Shown in pieces: positions 1 to 6,154 of a DNA stretch of 9,179 nucleotides. Every line of letters begins with the position of its first letter. Positions within the stretch are counted from its first letter, which is position 1. Below the pieces are notes generated by a model. The model saw only the letters and a program-made list of their open reading frames with translations, was not told the DNA's origin and did not search any database. This DNA is from Bdellovibrio sp. Its GTDB lineage: Bacteria; Bdellovibrionota; Bdellovibrionia; Bdellovibrionales; Bdellovibrionaceae. Both the position numbers and the translations under genes were made by a program. The DNA is taken from NCBI GenBank assembly GCA_019104905.1, contig JAHRXB010000179.1, positions 1-9,179 of the forward strand, in the 5' to 3' direction.

Positions 1-2
1 CT

Positions 3-191
3 AAGGCCCTCGGTCCCGCCGTGCAGGCCGTGGAAGGTGAGTTGCCAGGAGCCAGTGTGCGCTTGGTAGAGGCTCTTAATGAGACTGTGGTGGTTCTTAA
101 AGCCATGCAAAAAAGTTTCTTCATGCGAGGCAGCGTCCGTGAGGTCAAGGATGAAGAGGCTAGTCAAAGAATGCCAGCGCAGGAAAAATAG
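3..191 (+). CDS. C-terminal end of a probable MCE/MlaD-like protein (partial)
   Basis: An open frame enters from the left window edge and ends at TAG 189-191, giving 62 visible residues. The tail contains an amphipathic stretch (LVEALNETVVVLKAMQKSFF), then MRGSV and a charged, probably disordered end. A helical region leading to a K/R-S-F-hydrophobic-R-G motif is typical of the end of many MlaD/MCE-domain proteins, which are the substrate-binding parts of ABC phospholipid transporters anchored in the inner membrane and reaching into the periplasm. The MCE domain itself lies outside the window, so the assignment rests on the tail and on the neighbouring LolC/E-type permease. It could be another periplasmic helical protein. 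The downstream permease begins 86 bases later on the same strand, so co-transcription is possible. Confidence 0.5.
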   Translation, partial: KALGPAVQAVEGELPGASVRLVEALNETVVVLKAMQKSFFMRGSVREVKDEEASQRMPAQEK

Positions 192-197
192 CCCAAT

Positions 198-235
198 TCC
201 CCTGGGGCAGATCTGTGCTGTCTGATGTCAGGGGA
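198..235 (+). other. Imperfect hairpin between the MCE-like gene and the permease
   Basis: The 7-base arms TCCCCTG (198-204) and CAGGGGA (229-235) are perfect inverted repeats. The loop has a smaller CAGA/TCTG pairing. No T-tract follows, only ATAAATAT, so it is not a standard intrinsic terminator. It could still be an mRNA 3'-end or processing structure that separates the two genes. It could also be chance. Confidence 0.25.
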
Positions 236-243
236 TAAATATC

Positions 244-271
244 TTGAAACCCCTTATTGAAGTTCTATTAT
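244..271 (+). promoter_or_regulatory. Candidate sigma-70 promoter placed for a leaderless mRNA
   Basis: TTGAAA (244-249) resembles a -35 box and TATTAT (266-271) a -10 box, with a 16-base spacer. Transcription would be expected to start about 6-7 bases after the -10 box, which is the A of the permease ATG at 278. An in-frame TAA at 272-274 rules out an upstream start, and no Shine-Dalgarno sequence precedes the ATG. These facts fit a leaderless transcript, but the promoter is read by eye only. Confidence 0.45.
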
Positions 272-277
272 TAAAAG

Positions 278-1528
278 ATGCTGGTCGGGCATCTTTTTCA
301 TCATTTTATATTTTCCAAGCGAGCGGGGTCTTTAATTAGACGCATCTCCTGGTTGTCTATCGTGGGGATCGCGATCAGTGTGACAGCATTTTTAGTTGTC
401 CTCTTTGTCATGAATGGGATGAATGCGGCAATTAAAAAACGTATCGTCGGCCTAGAACCTCATCTTTACGTCAAAGTTCCAGGAGTGCAAAGCGCCGAGA
501 TTTTAGAAGCTCATCCGGTTTATCAGCGTTTGCACGAAGACGTTGGAAATCGGGCTTATGTGTACGAAAGCCAGGACGTCATCATTCGCAGTCAGGATGG
601 TCAGTTCCGTGGTGGAATTGCTCGTGGAGTGACGAAGGAAAGTCTGGGGCATTTTATTGAGCAGCTTCAGAAAATGGAAAAGAAAAACCAGGATAAAGAT
701 TCCCCCGCTTATTTTTGGGACCCTTCCGATGTTCCAGGGGAAGGCGAAGTGATTATGGGTGTTGATCTGGCTCAATCCTTGGGTGTTTTTGAAGGGGATT
801 ATATCACTTTGGTTTCTCCTGCGGGGCTGTTGCTGCCTCCTGGAGAGACGCCCAAATTTGAGAGAGTCCGAATTAAACGTATTGTGACGACCAGTCTTGC
901 AGATGTTGATTCCCAGTATCTTTTTTATCAACGAGGTGCGGCTCTCAATTCGTTACTCAATGAAGGAATGAGAACTCTGGGGATCGAAGTTTGGTTGGCG
1001 GACGAGTCTAAGATTCAAGACGTCAAAGAAGATCTGATGAAGTTTTCAGATGTGAGTGTTGAAACGTGGATGGATCGCAACTCGGCCCTTCTTTATGCGT
1101 TGAAACTTGAAAAATTGACGATTGGAACATTTTTGGGTTTGGCGGGGATGGTCGCGGCTAGCTCTATTCTTACTGTTTTAGCTCTGCTGTTGTCTCAAAA
1201 GAAAAGAGATATAGCGATTCTAAGAACGATTGGTTTTTCAGCCAAGCAAACTGTTCAGACGTTCACGCAACTGGGATTCCTACTGGCATTTATGGGAGTT
1301 TTAACCGGTGTGATCGTGGGGACGGGGGTCAGTCTTTATATTCAAGCCAACCCTCTTCAGTTGGCGGATTCACAAATCTATTATGATCCTTCAATCCCGG
1401 CCTTGGTGGATTCATCTTTGGTGATCGGGGTTTTGGTGATCAGCGCGTTGATCGCCTGGTTTGGTTCTTATATTCCGGCAAGAACGGCGTCGGAAGTTGA
1501 GCCCTCCGACGCATTGAGAATGAAATAA
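278..1528 (+). CDS. LolC/LolE-type ABC transporter permease (FtsX/MacB fold)
   Basis: This is a 416-residue inner-membrane permease of the lipoprotein-releasing type. It has one N-terminal membrane helix (about 25-47), a large periplasmic domain (about 48-280) and three C-terminal helices (about 284-306, 331-354, 379-398). Family marks are SWLSIVGIAISV at the start of TM1, the A-L-K-L-E-K segment before TM2 (274-279), KKRDIAILRTIGFS (308-321), which forms the helix contacting the ATPase, and the closing YIPARTASEVEPSDALR (399-415). Length matches LolC/LolE (about 400-415). These proteins, with the ATPase LolD, extract lipoproteins from the inner membrane for LolA. No lolD or second permease lies next to it: the gene ends directly against dapD on the other strand. 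It may act as a homodimer with an ATPase encoded elsewhere, or with a transporter encoded upstream of the window. The ATG at 278 is forced by an in-frame stop at 272-274. Confidence 0.85.
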   Translation: MLVGHLFHHFIFSKRAGSLIRRISWLSIVGIAISVTAFLVVLFVMNGMNAAIKKRIVGLEPHLYVKVPGVQSAEILEAHPVYQRLHEDVGNRAYVYESQDVIIRSQDGQFRGGIARGVTKESLGHFIEQLQKMEKKNQDKDSPAYFWDPSDVPGEGEVIMGVDLAQSLGVFEGDYITLVSPAGLLLPPGETPKFERVRIKRIVTTSLADVDSQYLFYQRGAALNSLLNEGMRTLGIEVWLADESKIQDVKEDLMKFSDVSVETWMDRNSALLYALKLEKLTIGTFLGLAGMVAASSILTVLALLLSQKKRDIAILRTIGFSAKQTVQTFTQLGFLLAFMGVLTGVIVGTGVSLYIQANPLQLADSQIYYDPSIPALVDSSLVIGVLVISALIAWFGSYIPARTASEVEPSDALRMK

Positions 1529-1569
1529 TTAAACGCTGACCTGGTAGTCGCGAAGCGCGTCTGTCAGCG
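1523..1569 (-). terminator. Probable intrinsic terminator of dapD, inside its 3' coding end
   Basis: Perfect 7-base arms CGCTGAC (1534-1540) and GTCAGCG (1563-1569) enclose a 22-base loop that has its own CGC/GCG mini-stem. Read on the minus strand the hairpin is followed at once by TTTAATTATTT (complement of 1523-1533), a U-rich tract. The structure covers the last dapD codons and its stop, and the T-tract runs into the end of the permease gene. On the plus strand no T-tract follows, so it is unlikely to terminate the permease mRNA. The loop is long for a classical terminator. Confidence 0.4.
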
Positions 1570-2350
1570 ACGTCTTAAGATCTGTGCTGGGTTTTCTTTT
1601 TCCAATAATAAGAGCGCAAGGAACTCCGTATTGTCCTGCCGGGAACTCTTTCATCTGAGTTCCAGGGATGACTACGGAATTTGCGGGTACGCGACCCTTG
1701 TATTCAACGGGAGAAGCTCCGGTAATATCAATGATCTTAGTGCTTGCCGTGATAGTCACTCCAGCGCCCAGAACTGCGCCCTCTTCGATCAAGGCCCCTT
1801 CGACGACAATACAGCGGCTGCCGATGAAAGCATTGTCTTCAACAATCACGGGAGTTGCTTGAACGGGCTCAAGAACGCCGCCAATGCCCACACCCCCAGA
1901 AAGGTGCACATTTTTGCCAATTTGCGCGCAAGACCCCACGGTCGCCCAGGTATCAACCATTGTGCCAGAACCTACGTAGGCCCCGATGTTCACGTAAGAA
2001 GGCATCAGGATCGCCCCTTTTTCGATAAAGCTTCCCTTGCGAGCCAGAGCGTGCGGAACGACGCGAACGCCGTTTTCTTCACTCCATTGTTTAACGGGGA
2101 TTTTGTCATAGTACGTGAAGTCGCCGCTGGTCATGACGTCCATCTTTTGAATGCGGAAATAAAGAAGGATCGCTTTTTTGATCCACTCGTGAGTGATCCA
2201 CCCTTGGGCGGTTTTTTCACAAACACGCAGTCTTCCGGCATCAAGACCTTCGATGACCTCAAAAACGGATTTCAGTTCAGAAGTGTTTAGAAGGTCCGTT
2301 GTTTTTCCAGCTTGGACGTCGGAGTAAATTTTGTTCACGTCATTTTGCAT
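1529..2350 (-). CDS. dapD: 2,3,4,5-tetrahydropyridine-2,6-dicarboxylate N-succinyltransferase
   Basis: This cytoplasmic enzyme transfers succinate from succinyl-CoA to tetrahydrodipicolinate, giving N-succinyl-2-amino-6-oxopimelate in the succinyl branch of DAP/lysine synthesis. The 273-residue product matches the usual length (E. coli about 274). After a helical N-terminal region (1-100) comes a left-handed beta-helix of hexapeptide repeats (about 100-230), including MPSYVNIGAYVGSGTMVDTW and ATVGSCAQIG (136-145), then a GGVGIGGVLEP loop (152-162) and a C-terminal segment with GTQMKEFPAGQYGVPCALIIGK split across 230-251. These are strongly conserved DapD signatures; the family forms trimers. 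The ATG is preceded by AGGAGA (complement of 2355-2360) at suitable spacing. It lies 23 bases downstream of the M14 amidase gene on the same strand, so the two probably form one transcript. Confidence 0.96.
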   Translation of the reverse strand: MQNDVNKIYSDVQAGKTTDLLNTSELKSVFEVIEGLDAGRLRVCEKTAQGWITHEWIKKAILLYFRIQKMDVMTSGDFTYYDKIPVKQWSEENGVRVVPHALARKGSFIEKGAILMPSYVNIGAYVGSGTMVDTWATVGSCAQIGKNVHLSGGVGIGGVLEPVQATPVIVEDNAFIGSRCIVVEGALIEEGAVLGAGVTITASTKIIDITGASPVEYKGRVPANSVVIPGTQMKEFPAGQYGVPCALIIGKRKPSTDLKTSLTDALRDYQVSV

Positions 2351-2373
2351 AAAATCTCCTTCAGAAGATGTGA

Positions 2374-3024
2374 CTATGTTTCCAAGGCTTTCAAGGATTC
2401 AAGAATAGCCGGAACATGGATTTCAATAATCTTTTCAGCAGACAGGCCTCGCTCAATCTCGTAAGTCAGAGTGGGAAGATGTCTTTCAAGGCCCGAGAAA
2501 GTGCCCAGACAGCCTGGCGTCGGATAACCGATATCGTCATCAATTTTATAGCCGGTATGCTTTGCTAAAATCGCGGCGACCTTATGGCAATCTCCGTTGA
2601 CGTTCAAAATAGGATGCCAGGAGTGCAAAGAAAGAACAAAAATGGGTGCTTTCTTCTCCAAGTAATCGATCAATCCTTTGTTTTCACTTTCACTGCCGGC
2701 AAAGGGTCCGGGGTGATAGCGTGGAGTTTTAACTTCAGGAGACCAATCTTTCGTGGGGAGGTTGCGATTCAGGTCCACGCCATTGCCATTGCCGCGTGTT
2801 TTGAAAATCACTCCTTCAAGGTTAAACTGCGGAACCAGAGTGATATTCAATTTGTACGGATAGGCTGTCATAAAATGTTTTAAAAGCTCTTGAGCTGCGA
2901 TAACACCTTCGACCTCATCCCCATGGACGCCGCCGAGAATTAATACTTCAGGACCGCCGTTGTGAAACTCATAAGCGGGAACGGGCATGCCCTTGGAGGT
3001 GTAGGTAAAAATAGAAGTTTTCAT
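2374..3024 (-). CDS. mpaA: M14-family zinc amidase, MpaA-like (murein tripeptide amidase)
   Basis: This 216-residue zinc hydrolase has no signal peptide, so it is probably cytoplasmic. Visible M14 elements are GGVHGDEVEG (31-40; zinc ligands H34 and E37), GNGNGVDLNRNLP (78-90; N86, R87), GSESENKGL (110-118), the third zinc ligand H134 in LSLHSW, GYPTPGCLGTFSG (166-178) and the probable general-base E189 in LTYEIERG. Order and spacing follow E. coli MpaA, including ANGVDLNRNFP, GSEPET and GYETPGS. MpaA cuts the gamma-D-Glu-meso-DAP bond of murein tripeptide, releasing meso-DAP. The start has AGGA nine bases upstream. It is the first gene of a pair with dapD and diverges from lysA. A related possibility, since the AstE/aspartoacylase branch shares the fold, is a desuccinylase acting after DapD; the motifs favour MpaA. 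Confidence 0.75.
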   Translation of the reverse strand: MKTSIFTYTSKGMPVPAYEFHNGGPEVLILGGVHGDEVEGVIAAQELLKHFMTAYPYKLNITLVPQFNLEGVIFKTRGNGNGVDLNRNLPTKDWSPEVKTPRYHPGPFAGSESENKGLIDYLEKKAPIFVLSLHSWHPILNVNGDCHKVAAILAKHTGYKIDDDIGYPTPGCLGTFSGLERHLPTLTYEIERGLSAEKIIEIHVPAILESLKALET

Positions 3025-3068
3025 GACAATTCATCCTTCCTGCGCCATGATACTAGCACGAGGTTTTT
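3025..3068. promoter_or_regulatory. 44-base divergent control region between mpaA-like gene and lysA
   Basis: Both genes must start from or near this short gap. On the plus strand GATACT (3049-3054) is a possible -10 box for lysA, with no good -35 at normal spacing. On the minus strand the overlapping TATCAT is a possible -10, with a weak TTCCAT-like -35 inside the first lysA codons. If both are real, the two promoters overlap and would compete or share control. The ribosome sites AGGA (for the amidase) and GAGG (3060-3063, for lysA) lie at the two ends. Confidence 0.3.
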
Positions 3069-4244
3069 ATGGAATACATCAATAATGAATTGTGCCTTGG
3101 GCCGTTAAAAAAACCACTTTTGCCTCTGTGTGCAAACTATATGCGGCCCATTTATGTCTATGATCTTGATTTTGTGGCGCAACGATATCAAGCCATGGTT
3201 AAGGCCTTGCCAGGAACCCGTGTTTTTTATGCAATGAAAGCCAATCCGAATGTTGAGGTTTTGCAGAAGTTGAAAAGTTTGGGAGCGGGAGCTGATGTCG
3301 TTTCCTTAGGGGAAATCAAAAGAGCCTTGGAGAGCGGCTTTAATCCCCAGGACATTGTGTATAGCGGAGTCGGGAAAACTCGTCATGAAATTTCGGAAGC
3401 GCTGACTTTGGGAATTTACCAAATAAATGTGGAGAGTCTGCCTGAGCTTGAACGCATTGGTGCGATGGCGCGATCTTTGGGTCGCAAGGCTTCTGTGGCG
3501 TTACGATTAAATCCAGATATTGATATTAAAACTCATCCCTACATTGCCACGGGTTTAAAAGATAATAAATTTGGTATGGAGCTTTCGCTGATTCCCGATC
3601 TGGTGAAGTGTCTGCAAACTTATTCTGACTCTTTAAGTCTTGTGGGGATCAGTCTTCACTTGGGATCTCAGATGTTGGAATTTTCGGGGTACCAAGAAGC
3701 GTTGAAACGCTTGAAGGCGGTCTATGTTGATCTACAAAAGATGTTCGCGAGCCTCACGCGTTTTGATTTTGGCGGTGGGCTGGGAATCTTTTACGATCGA
3801 TTGGATGTCGAGCTGGAAGAAAGCCTTTTGAAGGACTATGCCAAGATCACGATGGAGACATTGGCGGATCTGAAGTGTGAGTTGCAAACCGAGCCAGGGC
3901 GATGGCTGGTGGGGCATTGCGGGGTTCTGATTACTCAAGTTCAATATGTTAAGAAGACCAGTGCAAAAACTTTTGTTATTGTGGATGCGGGGATGAATCA
4001 TCTGATTCGCCCGTCCCTCTACGAAGCAGAGCATTTGATTTTTCCACTAAAAAAGACCCTGGAGACAATGAAGGCCGACATCGTGGGGCCGATCTGCGAG
4101 TCCTCGGATTTCTTCGCTAAGGAGCGCACCTTAGGCAAAGTTCAAGAGGGAGACTTTGTTGCTATCATGGATTCGGGAGCCTATGGCTACTCCATGGCCA
4201 GCCTCTATAATCTTCAAGAGCTGCCGTTAGAAATCTGTCTTTAA
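3069..4244 (+). CDS. lysA: Diaminopimelate decarboxylase (fold III PLP enzyme)
   Basis: This cytoplasmic enzyme decarboxylates meso-DAP to L-lysine using PLP. Seen in the 391-residue product: the PLP lysine K57 in FYAMKANPN, the DAP decarboxylase run THPYIATGLKDNKFGM (155-170), H197 in SLHLGSQ, the glycine loop FGGGLG (234-239), EPGRWLVGHCG (275-285), DAGMNHLIRPSLYEAEH (306-322), the cross-subunit C343 in GPICESSDFF, and SGAYGYSMAS (369-378) with the PLP-stacking Y372. Two oddities stand out. The usual N in MASNYN is leucine (L379), and the usual S-R-P-R stretch plus the last 20 or so residues are missing: the protein ends LQELPLEICL. The LHCH motif has serine in place of the first histidine, as in ornithine decarboxylases. 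Overall motifs still favour DAP decarboxylase. GAGG at 3060-3063 supports the start. It diverges from the amidase-dapD pair. Confidence 0.88.
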   Translation: MEYINNELCLGPLKKPLLPLCANYMRPIYVYDLDFVAQRYQAMVKALPGTRVFYAMKANPNVEVLQKLKSLGAGADVVSLGEIKRALESGFNPQDIVYSGVGKTRHEISEALTLGIYQINVESLPELERIGAMARSLGRKASVALRLNPDIDIKTHPYIATGLKDNKFGMELSLIPDLVKCLQTYSDSLSLVGISLHLGSQMLEFSGYQEALKRLKAVYVDLQKMFASLTRFDFGGGLGIFYDRLDVELEESLLKDYAKITMETLADLKCELQTEPGRWLVGHCGVLITQVQYVKKTSAKTFVIVDAGMNHLIRPSLYEAEHLIFPLKKTLETMKADIVGPICESSDFFAKERTLGKVQEGDFVAIMDSGAYGYSMASLYNLQELPLEICL

Positions 4245-4274
4245 GGAAAAGGCCGTCCCTGACGAGGCGCAATG

Positions 4275-4298
4275 CAAAAAGGTACGGCGTACCTTTTA
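4275..4298. terminator. Two-way intrinsic terminator between lysA and murI
   Basis: AAAAGGTAC (4277-4285) and GTACCTTTT (4289-4297) form a perfect 9-base stem around a GGC loop, preceded by A and followed by AAA. On either strand the GC part of the stem is flanked by A's before and T's after, so it can end lysA transcripts (plus) and murI transcripts (minus). The last stem bases overlap the murI TAA stop (complement of 4296-4298). The U-tract is short, so efficiency is uncertain. Confidence 0.65.
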
Positions 4299-5102
4299 AA
4301 GGTCGACGATGCGGAAGTCGTCGGCTTTGACGGGTTTTAGGATACGATGGGCCACTTCGGTGAAGTGAGATGAGTAATCCGTTGTCATAATATCAATACG
4401 ACGGGAGGACGTTTCGGTGTTGGGCTTTAAGCGTCCTTCTTTAAAGTCACGCTCAAGCCAACGTGCAATGGCCTCGCCTGAATCAACCAACTCAATCGAC
4501 GAACCCGTAACGCGGGCGATGGAGTTTTTCAGAATCGGATAATGAGTACAGCCTAAAATCAAAGTGTCGATGTGGTTTTGCAGTAAAGGACTGAGATAGC
4601 GGAAAACAATTAAATTGGTTACCGGATCAGAATCCCAACCCTCTTCCGCCAAAGGGACAAAAAGGGGACAGGCTTGATCAAAGACTTCGGCTTTAGCATT
4701 GAGTTCATGAATCTTTTTTGTATAAGCCTGACTGTTGACGGTGGCTCGGGTTCCGAGAACGCCGATCTTTCCCGTTTGGGAAAGTTCCAAAGCTCTTTGA
4801 GAGCCGGGTTCGATGACATTGTAAATAGGGAGGCCATCAAACTCTTTCTCCGTTAATTGACTGGAAGCTGTGTTACAAGCAATGACAATCGCTTTGACGT
4901 TTTGCTTTTCTAGGAAATGAATATTCTGCTCAGAGTATTTACGAATGGTCTGAGGAGATTTAGACCCATAAGGCAAACGGGCCGTGTCCCCCAAATAAAG
5001 AAAATTTTCTTGGGGGAACTGTAAAGCCAATTCCTTAAGAACGGTGAGTCCACCAATTCCAGAATCAAAAACACCAATAGGACGAGAGTCCGAGTTCGAC
5101 AT
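4296..5102 (-). CDS. murI: Glutamate racemase
   Basis: This cytoplasmic, cofactor-free enzyme converts L- to D-glutamate for the second position of the murein stem peptide. The 268-residue product has the normal length and the full set of motifs: IGVFDSGIGGLTVL (9-22; D13, S14), YLGDTARLPYGSKS (36-49), the first catalytic cysteine C76 in IACNTAS, EEGW (153-156) and the second catalytic cysteine C185 in LGCTHYPIL with H187. It starts only 2 bases after the stop of the IMPDH/GMPR-family gene and has no close Shine-Dalgarno sequence (GGAG lies 13 bases upstream), so translation is probably coupled to that gene. It is the last gene of the minus-strand operon and ends inside the terminator hairpin. 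Confidence 0.96.
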   Translation of the reverse strand: MSNSDSRPIGVFDSGIGGLTVLKELALQFPQENFLYLGDTARLPYGSKSPQTIRKYSEQNIHFLEKQNVKAIVIACNTASSQLTEKEFDGLPIYNVIEPGSQRALELSQTGKIGVLGTRATVNSQAYTKKIHELNAKAEVFDQACPLFVPLAEEGWDSDPVTNLIVFRYLSPLLQNHIDTLILGCTHYPILKNSIARVTGSSIELVDSGEAIARWLERDFKEGRLKPNTETSSRRIDIMTTDYSSHFTEVAHRILKPVKADDFRIVDL

Positions 5103-5104
5103 TC

Positions 5105-6154
5105 TTAGAGGTTTACTCCGTGCGCGCGAGATTCGGCAACTCCGTTTGCTGACATTTCCATAAAGAGAGCTTTCTCGCGGATTTCAGCAATAGAGGTCGC
5201 GTTAACGTAACTCATTCCAGAACGAATCCCGCCCGTGACTTCCAAAATAACGTCTTTGACGTGTCCTTTGACACTGACTTGGGTGGATTCGCCCTCTGGA
5301 GCCATGCCCTCAGGAACGCCGCCACGCCAAGAGTCTTGGGCAGATCTTGAAGCCATACCACGGTATTGTTTTTTTCCGTTTTTAATTTCGCCCGGAGTCT
5401 CAATAGTACCAGAGAGCATACTTCCAAGCATAACGATGCTGGCTCCCGCAGCGAAGGCTTTCACCATGTCTCCTGACGTGCGAATACCTCCATCAGCGAT
5501 AACGGGAACGCCGTAGCTGTCAGCAATTTCTGCGCAAAGGGCCACCGCCGTCAACTGAGGAACGCCACAGCCCGTGATGATTCTTGTTGTACACATTGAG
5601 CCCGGACCGATACCTACTTTAATGGCATCCGCACCGGCTTCGATTAAATCGCGAGCCGCATCAGGGGTGGCCATGTTGCCGGCAATGATGTCTACCTGAG
5701 GATATTGATCTTTCAGCCACTTCATCGTTTCCATCATTTGCACGGAGTGACCGTGAGCAATGTCGATGGTGATCAGATTGACTCCGGCATCGATGAGAGC
5801 TTTAGAGCGGCTTTTGAATTCCTCTCCCACGCCGACACTTGCTGAGATATTTTTAACGCCCGCTTCTTTTAAGCGGCGAGCTTGGGAAGATTGTTCTTCG
5901 ATGGTGATAAAACGATGAAGGATGCCGACGCCACCAAGCTGGTTCATCGCTAAAGCCATGTCGTACTCTGTGATGGTGTCCATGTTGGCACTGATGATCG
6001 GAGTTTCGATCGTGATATTTTTTGTCAATTTTGAAGTCAGTTGCGGGTCCCGGCGAGAACGAATATCAGAACGGGCTGGCACAATAAGTACGTCATCGAA
6101 AGTCAATCCACGTCCACGATTTTTAATGTCTTTCCAGTTAAACATGAGCGTCAT
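5105..6154 (-). CDS. IMP dehydrogenase / GMP reductase family enzyme without CBS domains
   Basis: This 349-residue TIM-barrel enzyme interconverts IMP with XMP (IMPDH) or GMP with IMP (GMPR). Visible are [14 protein letters not shown] (17-30), [10 protein letters not shown] (54-63), GVGILHR (75-81), AHGHS (133-137), the nucleotide loop [11 protein letters not shown] (181-191) with catalytic C188 and T190, [10 protein letters not shown] (220-229), MLGSMLSGT (242-250) and GGIRSGMSY (308-316). The roughly 120-residue CBS pair of normal IMPDH is absent, so the length is that of GuaC (about 347). The flap [17 protein letters not shown] resembles GMPR (AAEGKT type; E287) and lacks the IMPDH Arg-Tyr of GRVPYKG. 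In contrast SGT-x-E-TPGE and the C-terminal tail look like IMPDH. GMP reductase is the better guess. The start at 6154 has GGA and GAGG upstream; it overlaps the previous gene by 17 bases. A second ATG at 6145 is possible. Confidence 0.85.
   Translation of the reverse strand: MTLMFNWKDIKNRGRGLTFDDVLIVPARSDIRSRRDPQLTSKLTKNITIETPIISANMDTITEYDMALAMNQLGGVGILHRFITIEEQSSQARRLKEAGVKNISASVGVGEEFKSRSKALIDAGVNLITIDIAHGHSVQMMETMKWLKDQYPQVDIIAGNMATPDAARDLIEAGADAIKVGIGPGSMCTTRIITGCGVPQLTAVALCAEIADSYGVPVIADGGIRTSGDMVKAFAAGASIVMLGSMLSGTIETPGEIKNGKKQYRGMASRSAQDSWRGGVPEGMAPEGESTQVSVKGHVKDVILEVTGGIRSGMSYVNATSIAEIREKALFMEMSANGVAESRAHGVNL

Noticed and set aside
503..931. 142-codon open frame on the minus strand within the permease gene
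   Set aside because: Low-complexity basic product and no family features; the opposite strand is a clear LolC/E-type protein.
1631..2290. Long open frame (219 codons) on the plus strand inside dapD
   Set aside because: It lies fully antisense to an unmistakable dapD; its product has no recognisable motif and there is no ribosome site. It is a codon-bias shadow.
4236..4300. Frameshift that might hide a normal LysA C-terminus
   Set aside because: Reading the other two plus frames past the stop gives no residues resembling the usual LysA ending, and the terminator hairpin follows directly.
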